NCBI RefSeq assembly: GCF_023115465.1
Contig: NZ_CP096034.1
Span: 1,116,001-1,180,000, forward strand
DNA: 64,000 nucleotides
Reading direction: 5' to 3'
Source of the DNA: Gottfriedia acidiceleris
GTDB lineage: Bacteria > Bacillota > Bacilli > Bacillales > Bacillaceae_G
The position numbers and the translations under genes were made by a program. Shown piece by piece: positions 9,908 through 19,071 of this stretch; the stretch's first letter is position 1, and each line of letters begins with the position of its first letter. Below the pieces are notes generated by a model. That model had not been told where the DNA came from and searched no databases. It saw only the letters and a list, made by a program, of their open reading frames with translations.

Positions 9908-11209
9908 ATGGTTAATACATATGAGGAAGCACTGAAATGGATGTATAACAGAACAAAATTTGGCATTGTACCTGGACTACAAAGAATGGAAGAAATGCTA
10001 GTTAGACTAGGAAATCCTCAGCTAAGTGTCAATGCAATTCATGTCGCAGGAACGAATGGAAAAGGCTCTACAATTACTTTCCTTCAAAGTATTTTATTAG
10101 ATGCAGGGTATACTGTAGGAACTTTTACATCACCATATATATTAGATTATCGTGAACAAATCATGTTCTGCGGTGAAATGATTAGTGAACAAGAATTTAT
10201 TCAACTAGTAAACTGTATGATTCCAGTTGTCGAAGAAGTTGAACAGTTACCATGTGGTGCTCCAACTGAATTTGAAATCATTACATCAATGGCTTTTTAC
10301 TTTTTCGGTAAAATAAAAGAACATGACATATTTTTAGTAGAAGCTGGTTTAGGTGGGTTAGAGGATTGCACAAATGTAATGACACCTTTAATTAGTATTA
10401 TTACGAGTATTGGCCATGATCATCAACAAATTCTTGGTGAAACAATAGAAGAAATCACTAACCATAAGGCAGGAATTATTAAAAAGGGAATTCCAATTGT
10501 TACAGCAGAATTGAAAGAAAAAGCTTTATCCATTATTCAAAATGCCGCAATCAAAAATGAAGCTGATTATTTTGAATATGGAAAGCATTTTTTTGCTTCT
10601 CTTTTGAAAGATTCACTTTTTGAAAAGTTTAATTACAAAGGCAATGACAGGTTAATTGAAAATATTGAGCTATCCATGCTTGGGCACCATCAAATTAGGA
10701 ATGCTTCTTGCGCAATCTGTGTTGTTCAATTATTACAAAATAAATATGGAATGAAGTTTAATGAAGATCATATCAAAAGAGGATTAAAAATTGCTCAAAA
10801 AGCAGGTAGATTAGAACGAATAGCTTCTAATCCTGTCATTTATATTGATGGCGCACATAATGTTGAAGGGATTAAAAGTTTAGTGGAGACGATGAATAAC
10901 CGTTTTCTTGATAAGGAAATTAAGATTTTGTTTTCTGCCTTGAAAGATAAAAATGCCCGAGAGATGTTAAAAGAATTACGAGAAATAACAAATAATATTG
11001 TAATGACAACTTTTGATTTTCCTAGAGCGATGACTAAAGACGAATTAATTTCGAATGCTAATACACTTAATATAAAATATGAAAGTGATTTTTCTATTGC
11101 AATAGATAAGAATATAAAGGATATACAGGAAAACGAGATATTGTTGATAACCGGGTCTTTATATTTTATCTCAGTAGTGAGAAGATATTTGCTAAAAAAA
11201 TTTGCTTAG
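9908..11209 (+). CDS. folC: Folylpolyglutamate synthase / dihydrofolate synthase
   Basis: Mur-ligase-family enzyme that adds glutamate to folates (and, in many bacteria, to dihydropteroate). The 433-residue protein carries the P-loop GTNGKGST at residues 48-55, the FTSPYI motif after it, and the C-terminal YIDGAHNVEGI motif typical of FolC. Start ATG 9908 has a modest upstream GGTAGGG site. It lies next to valS as in B. subtilis and precedes a GGDEF gene 24 bases downstream. Confidence 0.95.
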   Translation: MVNTYEEALKWMYNRTKFGIVPGLQRMEEMLVRLGNPQLSVNAIHVAGTNGKGSTITFLQSILLDAGYTVGTFTSPYILDYREQIMFCGEMISEQEFIQLVNCMIPVVEEVEQLPCGAPTEFEIITSMAFYFFGKIKEHDIFLVEAGLGGLEDCTNVMTPLISIITSIGHDHQQILGETIEEITNHKAGIIKKGIPIVTAELKEKALSIIQNAAIKNEADYFEYGKHFFASLLKDSLFEKFNYKGNDRLIENIELSMLGHHQIRNASCAICVVQLLQNKYGMKFNEDHIKRGLKIAQKAGRLERIASNPVIYIDGAHNVEGIKSLVETMNNRFLDKEIKILFSALKDKNAREMLKELREITNNIVMTTFDFPRAMTKDELISNANTLNIKYESDFSIAIDKNIKDIQENEILLITGSLYFISVVRRYLLKKFA

Positions 11210-11233
11210 AAATGTAAAGGAGGGCCCATAATT

Positions 11234-12949
11234 TTGATTAGTAAAAATAGTAATAGGTTGATTTGGATCGCATGGATTGTTTTAATGCCTATCATTTTTT
11301 ATTATGCTAATATGGTTAGCCCTCTTAGACATATAGATCGTTCAAATTTTTTGATTATAATCGCGTTATTTCTAATTGTAGCGAATATGCCTATTAAAAT
11401 TAATGATGCTACATTTTCTTTTATTTTCGGAATCTCGATATTGGTTTTTTTATCGTATGGTTTAGTTGCAGAACTTTTAATAAGTCAATTAGCCTATTCA
11501 ATTCTGTTTATAAGGTTGAGTATTACAAAAAAAACTCTCTACCGAATGCCGCTTAATTCGCTAATGTTTGCATTATGTTCGATTGGTAGTGCGCTACTGT
11601 ATTATTTAGTCGGGGGAAAGATTGAACCTATTGGGACTAAAGCAATATTGAACAGCTTACTTCCGATTCTCATTTACACACTTGCATCTTTTTGGATTAA
11701 TCAAATCGTTATTTATTTTATTACGATTTACTTGTATAAAAAAGAAATAAAATTGATTAATAGGGAATTTAAGTGGGATTTGTTTATTTATTTATTAATG
11801 TATCCAATCGGAATAAGTCTTTATTTAATGTTAGAGACAAATGGATATATTACGATTATTTACATAACTATATACTATATTATTTTAATGATTATTTTAA
11901 ACTCTTTATCCTCTGCTTTAAATATGAACAAATATTTGAAAAAAACGATGGAAATAAGTCAAAAACTGTCTCAAAGAATGGAAGAAGAGAAAGTAATCGA
12001 TGAGTTTTTTGAACAATTATCTACTTTGATTCCAGTTTCATATGGAAATTTATTTATAGTTGAAGATAAATCGCTTAAATTAAAAAGATATTTTCAAAAT
12101 AAATGTGATGAACAGATATTTAGTTGTCCTCACCTTGATACGCTTGAAGGCTCAATTTCTAAAAAAGTATTTTTTGAAAAAAGAAGATATAATTTTAACA
12201 GACGTTCACAATGGTACACAAATGATCATTTAAATTTTTCAGTAGCAGAAAGCTTATTATCAATCCCAATTATAAAAAATCACGAAGTAGTTGGTGTACT
12301 CACAATTGCATCAGAACAAAAAAATGCTTTTAAAAAATACCAAATAGTTCTGATTGAAATCCTTGCATTATATCTAGCAATTGCAGTAGAAAATGCAAGG
12401 TTTTACTTACAAACAAAAATCAGAAGTGAAACGGATTCTTTAACCGGCTTATATAATTTTGAATATCTCGAATCCAAAATTAAAGATGAATTTGAACAAT
12501 TGAAAACATTCAAGATAAAGACAATTTCATTACTTCTAATTGATTTAGATTATTTTAAAAGAGTGAATGACCAATACGGTCATCAAGCAGGTAATGAAGT
12601 ATTATTTGAAGTTGCTAGACGGATTAAAATGGTAGTGAAGCAAAGTGGTTTAGTTGCTCGCTTTGGTGGAGAAGAATTTTCAGTACTTCTTGTAAATCAT
12701 AGTGAAAGAGAAACATATGATTTAGCAGAAGAAATTAGAAAATCGCTTGAAATTATTCCATTTTACATTACAAATCATATGACTAACGAAGATCAACAGA
12801 TTAACTTAACAGTAACAGCAAGTATAGGAGCAGCAGTTGCACCATTTGTGGCGAGAGAACCGTCAGACTTAATTCGATGTGCAGACAGAGCTATGTATTC
12901 AAAGGCAAAAAATGCTGGAAGAAATAAAGTGGCAATGTACAGCAAATAA
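11234..12949 (+). CDS. Membrane GAF-GGDEF protein, probable diguanylate cyclase
   Basis: The 571-residue product has about six predicted membrane helices in residues 1-225, a GAF-like sensor domain (about 240-385) and a C-terminal GGDEF domain (about 398-570). The active-site motif is GGEEF at 478-482, and the substrate and metal region LIDLDYFKRVNDQYGHQAG is intact, so c-di-GMP synthesis is likely. The inhibitory RxxD site expected just before GGEEF is absent (VVKQSGLVARFGGEEF). The TTG start has a strong AAAGGAGGG site. The gene lies 24 bases after folC and is not in this position in B. subtilis. The signal sensed is unknown. Confidence 0.88.
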   Translation: MISKNSNRLIWIAWIVLMPIIFYYANMVSPLRHIDRSNFLIIIALFLIVANMPIKINDATFSFIFGISILVFLSYGLVAELLISQLAYSILFIRLSITKKTLYRMPLNSLMFALCSIGSALLYYLVGGKIEPIGTKAILNSLLPILIYTLASFWINQIVIYFITIYLYKKEIKLINREFKWDLFIYLLMYPIGISLYLMLETNGYITIIYITIYYIILMIILNSLSSALNMNKYLKKTMEISQKLSQRMEEEKVIDEFFEQLSTLIPVSYGNLFIVEDKSLKLKRYFQNKCDEQIFSCPHLDTLEGSISKKVFFEKRRYNFNRRSQWYTNDHLNFSVAESLLSIPIIKNHEVVGVLTIASEQKNAFKKYQIVLIEILALYLAIAVENARFYLQTKIRSETDSLTGLYNFEYLESKIKDEFEQLKTFKIKTISLLLIDLDYFKRVNDQYGHQAGNEVLFEVARRIKMVVKQSGLVARFGGEEFSVLLVNHSERETYDLAEEIRKSLEIIPFYITNHMTNEDQQINLTVTASIGAAVAPFVAREPSDLIRCADRAMYSKAKNAGRNKVAMYSK

Positions 12950-12974
12950 CCACCGGGATTCCTACAGTGGTTAT
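12945..12974 (+). terminator. Probable terminator after the GGDEF gene
   Basis: Arms AATAACCAC / GTGGTTATT overlap the stop codon. The following T tract is weak. Confidence 0.5.
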
Positions 12975-13116
12975 TTATGTAGATAAAAAATGGGCAAGTT
13001 TTTGTAATTTTTTGTTGCACGATACCTGATTGCCATCGACAAATGTCGGCGTGTTTTTCTGGAATTATATGTTAGTATTTTTTTACGTTTTAAAATAAAG
13101 TAGTAGGAGGATTCAT

Positions 13117-14085
13117 ATGGACAAGTCCTCAAAGATATCAATTAAAATTAATGGCGAGGAAAAAGCGTTTGAAGAAGGTGCCGTGACTTCTCAAAATCAA
13201 GTAGAGGAGAAGGACGGGGAATTTGGATGGGTTTTACCGACTCCTGATGGATTAGGGAAAAAAGTAATCGTTTTAGATGATGTTAAAAAGAAGAAGAAGA
13301 TTAAGCCGGAGCAAAAGGTGAAGGAGAAAAAGAAGATTTCTTTTTTCGCAAAGAAGTCACCTTCGAAAAGTATTATTATTTCGATTATAGGTGCAAGTTT
13401 AATAGGACTATGTTTTGGGTTTGTATTTTTAGGGATATTTAAACAATCAAAGCCAGATGCACTTAACCCAACTAAAAATAGTGTATCGGTTTCTGGTACA
13501 GCATCGAATCTAGTACAAATGCAGATTCCAGCAGTGAAGTTTGATCTGGCACAAGTTGGAATGTATAAAAGTATGGAATCAGCTAAGAAAAATGTAAAAG
13601 AAGTATCTACAAACGGCTTTACCCCTGTCATTTATGAAAAAAATAATAATTTTTTCGTCGTTATTGCTTTGAGTGGGAAAGATAGCACATTTCTAGCAGA
13701 TGAAGTTAAGAAAAAATTTAAAAGTACTTATTTAAAAGAAGAAACAGTTGGTGGGCAAGTATACAAAGGCCCAAAACAATCAGTAGATATGTATAAAGCT
13801 GAAGTTGAAATATTTAATTTTATGTTATCGTATTTAACTGATGAAAACTTTAATAATGAAAAACAACTTGAACAAATAAGCTCAACGATGTTAATTCTGA
13901 GTAAACAAAAAGATTATATTAAAAATAAGCAATTACTAAGCGGACTTAAGCATTTACAAAATATCGAAAAAGTAATGTCCTCAAGCAGTAAGCAAAGTCT
14001 AAATAAAGTAACCCAATCAGTCCAATATGACATGTTATCCTTATTTAAAATATTAAAAGAACAAAAAAATACACTAACAAATTAA
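13117..14085 (+). CDS. spoIIB: Stage II sporulation protein SpoIIB-like, SPOR domain
   Basis: Septal sporulation protein that, in B. subtilis, localises to the polar septum and helps SpoIIM/D/P recruitment and engulfment. The 322 residues start MDKSSKISIKINGEE, as in SpoIIB. A charged cytoplasmic part precedes one membrane helix (about 89-112, IIISIIGASLIGLCFGFVF), then an external SPOR-like segment (about 148-190, VKFDLAQVGMYKSMESAKK). The ATG follows TAGGAGG. The gene lies between folC and maf as expected. comC, which follows spoIIB in B. subtilis, is absent. Confidence 0.87.
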   Translation: MDKSSKISIKINGEEKAFEEGAVTSQNQVEEKDGEFGWVLPTPDGLGKKVIVLDDVKKKKKIKPEQKVKEKKKISFFAKKSPSKSIIISIIGASLIGLCFGFVFLGIFKQSKPDALNPTKNSVSVSGTASNLVQMQIPAVKFDLAQVGMYKSMESAKKNVKEVSTNGFTPVIYEKNNNFFVVIALSGKDSTFLADEVKKKFKSTYLKEETVGGQVYKGPKQSVDMYKAEVEIFNFMLSYLTDENFNNEKQLEQISSTMLILSKQKDYIKNKQLLSGLKHLQNIEKVMSSSSKQSLNKVTQSVQYDMLSLFKILKEQKNTLTN

Positions 14086-14103
14086 ACTTTGTTGGTGTAT
14101 TTA
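14067..14103 (+). terminator. spoIIB terminator hairpin (left copy of a duplicated hairpin)
   Basis: Arms AATACACTAACAAA / TTTGTTGGTGTATT include the spoIIB stop codon in the loop region. A near-identical hairpin recurs at 14601-14634 on the other side of the repeat element. Confidence 0.7.
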
Positions 14104-14106
14104 CGT

Positions 14107-14595
14107 TGTTGAAAAACAACCTTGTCAATTAATTATCAAATTTTCGTAAAAGGAGTAGAGTGATGTTGATTTCCATTACAGGATGCTCGCTTTCCATGGG
14201 GCGAGATTCTTTAGCCTCCTCAGCAAGCCTGCGGGGTCTCAGCCTTCCCGCTAATCCCATAGGAGTCGAGCATCCCTCCATTCCAATCAACTTATTCATC
14301 AAAAAATGTCTGCGATAAACCCTAATCAAATAGCCTTTACTTAGATTAATCTAACTTTAATCAGATTGTAGATCAATTAATATAGAACCAGTTATTAAAC
14401 TAAACAATCGAATTTGTTTTCCTAAAAATAGCTCATAATATTTTTAACTTCTAAAAAAATCAATTCTATTGTTATTGAAATAATAAAATTGCTCAAACAT
14501 ATTAACATTTAAAATCATTCAAAGAATGCTAATTTTATCATTATAAATGTTCATTTAAAGTCCGTTTTCCCTATTGACGTCTTTATATTTCAACA
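14107..14595 (+). repeat. Terminator-associated dispersed element, copy 1
   Basis: A 489-bp non-coding element with terminal inverted repeats TGTTGAAA (14107) and TTTCAACA (14588-14595). It contains a GC-rich palindromic core at 14165-14291 whose outer arms are GTTGATT/AATCAAC and GGATGCTCG/CGAGCATCC. The rest is AT-rich. It is about 90% alike to copies at 22452 and 37891. A 55-bp sequence (14068-14122), comprising the spoIIB terminator plus the first 16 bases of the element, recurs at 14601-14655 with two mismatches. No transposase is encoded. Confidence 0.9.
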
Positions 14596-14655
14596 ACGTA
14601 AATACACTAACAAACTAAACTATGTTGGTGTATTTACGTTGTTGAAAAACAACCT

Positions 14656-14935
14656 CATAATAAATTGACGAAATTATTTTTTTACTACGTGAATTCATTG
14701 GTAAATTATTTTTATTAGTGTATTTTTTATTACAAATTGAATGAAAGAAATTAATATTTATCATTAAAAACTTCTTATTGAAATTTATATCTATTCAAAT
14801 TTTAAGCAAATTTTACTCCGAAAAGACTGGGTTTAGACATAAAATATTTAAAAATGAAATTTTATTATTAGGGTATTTTAATACTTAACAAAACTTTCAT
14901 TTTTATTACATTTTAATAACGAATAGGCAACGAAA
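14656..14935. other. AT-rich non-coding interval before maf
   Basis: No gene is seen. In B. subtilis comC lies between spoIIB and maf; I find no comC coding remnant here on either strand. Confidence 0.6.
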
Positions 14936-14954
14936 AGTGTTTTTTACTAATTTG

Positions 14955-14963
14955 TGTTATAGT
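14955..14963 (+). promoter_or_regulatory. Candidate extended -10 promoter for maf-radC
   Basis: TGTTATAGT forms an extended -10 about 60 bases before maf. No convincing -35 is seen. Confidence 0.35.
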
Positions 14964-15024
14964 GATTACTTGGGTAGGATAGTCATGTATCCTTCCTTTT
15001 AAATAAAAATAATAGGTGAATGAA

Positions 15025-15585
15025 ATGAAAAAACTTATATTAGCCTCAGCATCTCCTCGAAGAAAAGAACTTCTTAGCATGTTAAATATCCCTTTTATCA
15101 TTGAAACTAGTGATGTTGAAGAAGTAATGGAGCAGAACTTGCAGTCTTCTGAGATTGTAATGAAATTGGCGGAAGAAAAGGCTATTGATGTATCTAATAA
15201 ATTTCCAAATGCAGTAGTAATCGGTGCTGATACGATCGTTACTTATAATGATAAAAAACTAGGTAAGCCTACCTCAAAAGAAGATGCATTTACAATGTTA
15301 AAAATGCTATCTGGAAAAACACACGAGGTTTTTACTGGAGTTTCTATTATTAATGAAGGTAAAAGTAGTAGCTTTTATCAATGTACAAAAATTACCTTTA
15401 GTGAACTAAGTGATCAAGAAATAATTGATTATATCAATACTAATGAACCGATGGATAAAGCAGGTTCTTACGGCATACAAGGATATGGCGGAACATTTGT
15501 AGAGAAAATTGACGGCGACTATTATTCTGTTGTTGGACTTCCGATCAATAAAGTTAAGAAAAAACTAAGAGAACTAAATTTTTAA
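15025..15585 (+). CDS. maf: Maf-family nucleotide pyrophosphatase
   Basis: House-cleaning nucleoside triphosphate pyrophosphatase; in B. subtilis Maf is linked to septum formation and transformation-associated division arrest. The 186 residues carry the N-terminal signature LASASPRRKELL, the GADTIV motif and KAGSYGIQG. A GTG at 15016 is in frame, but AGGTG just before ATG 15025 and the usual family start MKKLILASASPRR favour 15025. It is followed after 21 bases by radC, starting the maf-radC-mre-min cluster. Confidence 0.95.
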   Translation: MKKLILASASPRRKELLSMLNIPFIIETSDVEEVMEQNLQSSEIVMKLAEEKAIDVSNKFPNAVVIGADTIVTYNDKKLGKPTSKEDAFTMLKMLSGKTHEVFTGVSIINEGKSSSFYQCTKITFSELSDQEIIDYINTNEPMDKAGSYGIQGYGGTFVEKIDGDYYSVVGLPINKVKKKLRELNF

Positions 15586-15606
15586 CTTTTGATTTGAGGT
15601 GATACT

Positions 15607-16293
15607 TTGTCAAATTCGCTTCTCATTAAAGATTTTCCGAAAGATGAAAGGCCGAGAGAGCGATTGTTAAAATTTGGTCCCGGTAGTTTGTCTAATCAGG
15701 ATTTACTTGCGATCTTATTACGGACTGGGACAAAAAATGAATCGGTTTTAAAAGTTTCAAACGAACTTTTATCGAAATTTGATGGACTAAGATTATTAAT
15801 GAGTGCGTCTGTTGAAGAAATATCAAATATTAAAGGGATCGGTGAAGCGAAAGCTGTACAGTTAATTGCTGCCTTTGAATTAGGAAAAAGGATTAACCGT
15901 CTTCAATATGACGAAAGATTTATTATTAAAAGTCCAGATGATTGTGCTAAATTTATGATGGATGAAATGCGATTTCTTGAACAAGAGCATTTTGTATGTT
16001 TATACTTAAATACGAAAAATCAAGTTATTGTCCGTGAAACTATTTTTAAAGGTAGTTTAAATGCTTCAATCGTCCATCCTCGTGAAGTTTTTAAAGAAGC
16101 TTTTCGTAGATCTGCAAGCTCGATTATTTGTTTACACAATCATCCAAGTGGGGATCCAACTCCAAGTAGAGAAGATATCGAAGTAACAAAACGATTAGTT
16201 GAATGTGGAAAAATAATTGGAATTGAATTACTAGACCATATTATTATTGGTGAACATAAGTATGTCAGTTTAAAAGAAAAAGGTTACGTTTAA
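15607..16293 (+). CDS. radC: RadC/JAB (MPN+) domain protein
   Basis: A 228-residue RadC homologue (YsxA of B. subtilis). An N-terminal helix-hairpin-helix region (about 35-85, IKGIGEAKAVQL) precedes a JAMM metalloprotease-like domain with HNHPSGDPTPSREDI. The biochemical role of chromosomal RadC remains unsettled, and a DNA-repair role is not well supported. The start is TTG after GAGGTGATAC. Confidence 0.95.
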   Translation: MSNSLLIKDFPKDERPRERLLKFGPGSLSNQDLLAILLRTGTKNESVLKVSNELLSKFDGLRLLMSASVEEISNIKGIGEAKAVQLIAAFELGKRINRLQYDERFIIKSPDDCAKFMMDEMRFLEQEHFVCLYLNTKNQVIVRETIFKGSLNASIVHPREVFKEAFRRSASSIICLHNHPSGDPTPSREDIEVTKRLVECGKIIGIELLDHIIIGEHKYVSLKEKGYV

Positions 16294-16296
16294 GGG

Positions 16297-16325
16297 TGTT
16301 CATTAGTAGCTAATTGTTTTATAAT
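16297..16325 (+). promoter_or_regulatory. Candidate sigma-A promoter for mreBCD-minCD
   Basis: A perfect TATAAT (16320-16325) with a poor -35 TGTTCA 17 bases upstream, in the radC-mreB gap. Confidence 0.42.
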
Positions 16326-16428
16326 GTAAGTTATGGATAAAAACCTGTTATTTACTAACGATAAGAGAATATAGTATAGATACTTTAAATATGAATTTAA
16401 GTTGTACGTTTTAGAAAGGAAGATACAT

Positions 16429-17469
16429 ATGTTTGGATTAGGTGGATTTACTCGTGATTTAGGAATAGACTTAGGTACTGCTAATACTTTAGTCTTTGTA
16501 AAAGGAAAAGGAATAGTAGTTAGAGAACCTTCTGTTGTCGCTTTAAAAACGGATACGAAACAAATTGTTGCTGTAGGGAATTCAGCAAAACTTATGATTG
16601 GACGTACTCCGGGGAATGTTGTTGCAACTAGACCAATGAAGGATGGGGTTATTGCTGACTTCGAAACAACAGCAACAATGATGAAACATTATATTGATCA
16701 AGCTCAAAAGAGTAACGGATTTTTCTCACGTAAACCTTATGTAATGGTTTGTGTGCCATCAGGCATTACTGCTGTTGAAAAAAGAGCTGTTATTGATGCT
16801 ACAAGACAAGCGGGTGCACGTGATGCATTCTTAATTGAAGAACCATTTGCCGCAGCAATTGGTGCTAATTTACCGGTTATGGAACCAACTGGAAGTATGG
16901 TTGTTGATATTGGTGGAGGAACAACTGAAGTTGCAATTATCTCATTAGGTGGAATCGTTACTAGCCAATCTATTCGTACTGCTGGTGATGATATGGACGA
17001 AGCGATTATTCAATATATTAAAAAGAACTATAACTTATCAATTGGTGAACGTACTGCCGAACAGTTAAAGCTTGAAATTGGTTCAGCTATTAAAACTGAA
17101 TCAGATGAACAAATGGATATTCGCGGTCGTGATTTAATTTCAGGTTTACCTAAAACAATTACAATCCATGGAGAAGAAATTGCAACAGCATTAAGTGATA
17201 CAGTTGCGGCAATTGTTGAATCTGTAAAAAATACCTTAGAGAAAACACCACCTGAATTAGCAGCGGACATTATTGATCGTGGAATCGTTCTTACTGGTGG
17301 TGGAGCACTTCTTCGTAATATTGACAAAGTTATTGCTCAAGAAACAAATATGCCTGTAATAGTTGCGGAAGACCCTCTTGACTGTGTTGCAATGGGTACA
17401 GGTAAAGCATTAGATAATATCGATATTTTCAAAAAGAATTATTCTTCTTCAAGTTCTTCATATCGATAA
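16429..17469 (+). CDS. mreB: Rod shape-determining protein MreB
   Basis: Actin-like ATPase that organises lateral cell-wall synthesis with MreC, MreD and RodA/PBP2. The 346-residue product has the phosphate-1 motif [17 protein letters not shown], the connecting [11 protein letters not shown] motif and the [10 protein letters not shown] motif of the actin fold. An in-frame TTG at 16402 exists, but ATG 16429 has AAAGGAAG upstream and gives the family N-terminus [12 protein letters not shown]. The C-terminus is an S-rich tail. It heads the mreB-mreC-mreD-minC-minD order typical of Bacillus. Confidence 0.98.
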   Translation: MFGLGGFTRDLGIDLGTANTLVFVKGKGIVVREPSVVALKTDTKQIVAVGNSAKLMIGRTPGNVVATRPMKDGVIADFETTATMMKHYIDQAQKSNGFFSRKPYVMVCVPSGITAVEKRAVIDATRQAGARDAFLIEEPFAAAIGANLPVMEPTGSMVVDIGGGTTEVAIISLGGIVTSQSIRTAGDDMDEAIIQYIKKNYNLSIGERTAEQLKLEIGSAIKTESDEQMDIRGRDLISGLPKTITIHGEEIATALSDTVAAIVESVKNTLEKTPPELAADIIDRGIVLTGGGALLRNIDKVIAQETNMPVIVAEDPLDCVAMGTGKALDNIDIFKKNYSSSSSSYR

Positions 17470-17558
17470 AAGTTGATTGGTAATTAAAAATTTGGCTAGT
17501 TTTCTAAAAGGATGAACTACTAAATAAGTTCTTTAATAAGAAGATTAGTTAAAATTTG

Positions 17559-17587
17559 TAATCCTCACTACAATTAGTGAGGATTAC
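17559..17587 (+). other. Perfect stem-loop in the mreB-mreC gap
   Basis: Thirteen-base perfect arms GTAATCCTCACTA / TAGTGAGGATTAC with a CAAT tetraloop, not followed by a T run. It is thus unlikely to be a standard terminator. It may set relative mreB and mreCD mRNA levels by processing or 3' stabilisation. Confidence 0.75.
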
Positions 17588-17640
17588 ATTCATGAAATCG
17601 TTAGAACAAAAAAGTTGAATTGTTATAAGAGGGTGTAAGA

Positions 17641-18495
17641 ATGCCACAATTTTTTCAAAATAAACGTTTAATGATTGTCTTAGCTGCTATTATCTTACTA
17701 GTGGCACTTCTAGGTTATTCTTTAAGAAGTAATAGAAACCTTTCAATTCCTGAGCAGTTTATTAAAGATACAGTAAGTTTGACTGAAAAAGTATTTAATA
17801 AGCCCGCACAACTTATTGCGGGTTTATTTAATAATATAGCGGACTTAAAAGATACATATGATGAAAATCAGGTTTTGAAAAGTAAGCTAGATAAATATGT
17901 TGAGTTATCAGTACGTGAGAAAGCATTAGAAAAAGAAAATAAAGAATTAAAGGACATGATTGGAATCAAAAAAAGCTTAAGTGATTATGATACATTTCAA
18001 GCTACCGTAACAATAAGAGATCCGGATAAATGGCAACAAATCATTACCATAGATAAGGGATCAATAAGTGGAATCGAAAAAGAAATGGCAGTTATCACTT
18101 CTAAAGGCTTAATTGGTAAAGTTAAAAATGTTTCTAAATTTTCATCAACTGTACAATTATTAAGTTCTTCAGATCGTACAAATCGAATTTCTGCTAAAAT
18201 TCAGCAAAAAGATACGGTTTTTGGCTTGATAGAAGGTTATGATGTTGAAAAACAAGCTTTATTATTCAAACGAATTCCTTCAAATGCAAAAGTAAAAAAA
18301 GGACAAACAGTCGTGACTTCAGGTCTTGGTGGTGTTTTTCCAGCTAATCTAGTGATAGGAAAAGTTGAGGAAGTTGTTCCAGACGACCACGGGCTAACTC
18401 AAACAGCTTATATTAAACCGCAAGCAGATTTTAATGACATAAATCACGTACTAGCTGTTAAGCGTTCAATTGATCAGCCACAGAAAGGAGAGTAA
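17641..18495 (+). CDS. mreC: Rod shape-determining protein MreC
   Basis: Bitopic scaffold of the elongation machinery, contacting PBPs outside the membrane. The 284 residues have an N-terminal membrane helix (about 10-27, LMIVLAAIILLVALLGYS), a coiled coil (about 65-115) and a C-terminal double beta-barrel domain with VTSGLGGVFPANLVIG. The ATG follows AAGAGGGTG. mreD starts 7 bases downstream with its binding site in the mreC end. Confidence 0.97.
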   Translation: MPQFFQNKRLMIVLAAIILLVALLGYSLRSNRNLSIPEQFIKDTVSLTEKVFNKPAQLIAGLFNNIADLKDTYDENQVLKSKLDKYVELSVREKALEKENKELKDMIGIKKSLSDYDTFQATVTIRDPDKWQQIITIDKGSISGIEKEMAVITSKGLIGKVKNVSKFSSTVQLLSSSDRTNRISAKIQQKDTVFGLIEGYDVEKQALLFKRIPSNAKVKKGQTVVTSGLGGVFPANLVIGKVEEVVPDDHGLTQTAYIKPQADFNDINHVLAVKRSIDQPQKGE

Positions 18496-18502
18496 TTAGT
18501 AA

Positions 18503-19021
18503 ATGAGTAAGTATGGTTTACCTCTCCTTTTAACATTTCTGTTTATTTTAGAAAATATTTATGTTTCAACTGTATCGCCAAACATTCTTGGTCACAATGC
18601 GATAATTGTTCCACATTTTTTATTTTTTGGTTTATTATTTATTACATTATATTACAATCCGAAGAAGGCACTTATTTATGGTGTTATCTTTGGATTCATT
18701 TATGATATTGTTTATACAGAGATTATAGGTATATATTTAGCTGCGTTTCCGTTATTTATCTTTTTAATAAGTCAAGCAATTAAAATACTTTACGCGAATT
18801 TATTCGTTCGAAGTATTCTTGTTTTAATTTGGACAGCAGCCTTAGAATATTTAGTATACGGATTAAATGCGTTGTTCGGATTTACTAATATGAATAATAC
18901 ATACTTTTTGAATCATCGATTATTTCCGACATTATTACTGAATGCACTATTTATATTAATTTTTGCATATCCTTTCTCATCATTATTAAGAACGATTAGT
19001 GAAAATAATGAGGAAAAATAA
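18503..19021 (+). CDS. mreD: Rod shape-determining membrane protein MreD
   Basis: Small polytopic membrane partner of MreC. The 172 residues are very hydrophobic, with about five helices. Its position between mreC and minC and its length match the family. The start ATG follows AAAGGAGAG at the end of mreC. Confidence 0.93.
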   Translation: MSKYGLPLLLTFLFILENIYVSTVSPNILGHNAIIVPHFLFFGLLFITLYYNPKKALIYGVIFGFIYDIVYTEIIGIYLAAFPLFIFLISQAIKILYANLFVRSILVLIWTAALEYLVYGLNALFGFTNMNNTYFLNHRLFPTLLLNALFILIFAYPFSSLLRTISENNEEK

Positions 19022-19071
19022 AGGATTTTTCGGGTGCATGTCGAATTATACAATCGGGGTGAACACTTATC

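Noticed and set aside
13197-13631. Minus-strand 144-codon ORF opposite spoIIB
   Set aside because: Shadow of spoIIB: low-complexity F/S/T-rich product, no initiation site, and spoIIB on the other strand is well supported.
14129-14329. Minus-strand 66-codon ORF over the core of repeat copy 1
   Set aside because: It reads through the structured GC-rich core and has no binding site; the core palindrome explains the openness.
14107-14595. Repeat copy 1 as a group IIC intron, which also prefers terminators
   Set aside because: At about 490 bp it has no reverse transcriptase, and I could not see a domain V-like sequence or GUGYG-type start; it has terminal inverted repeats instead.
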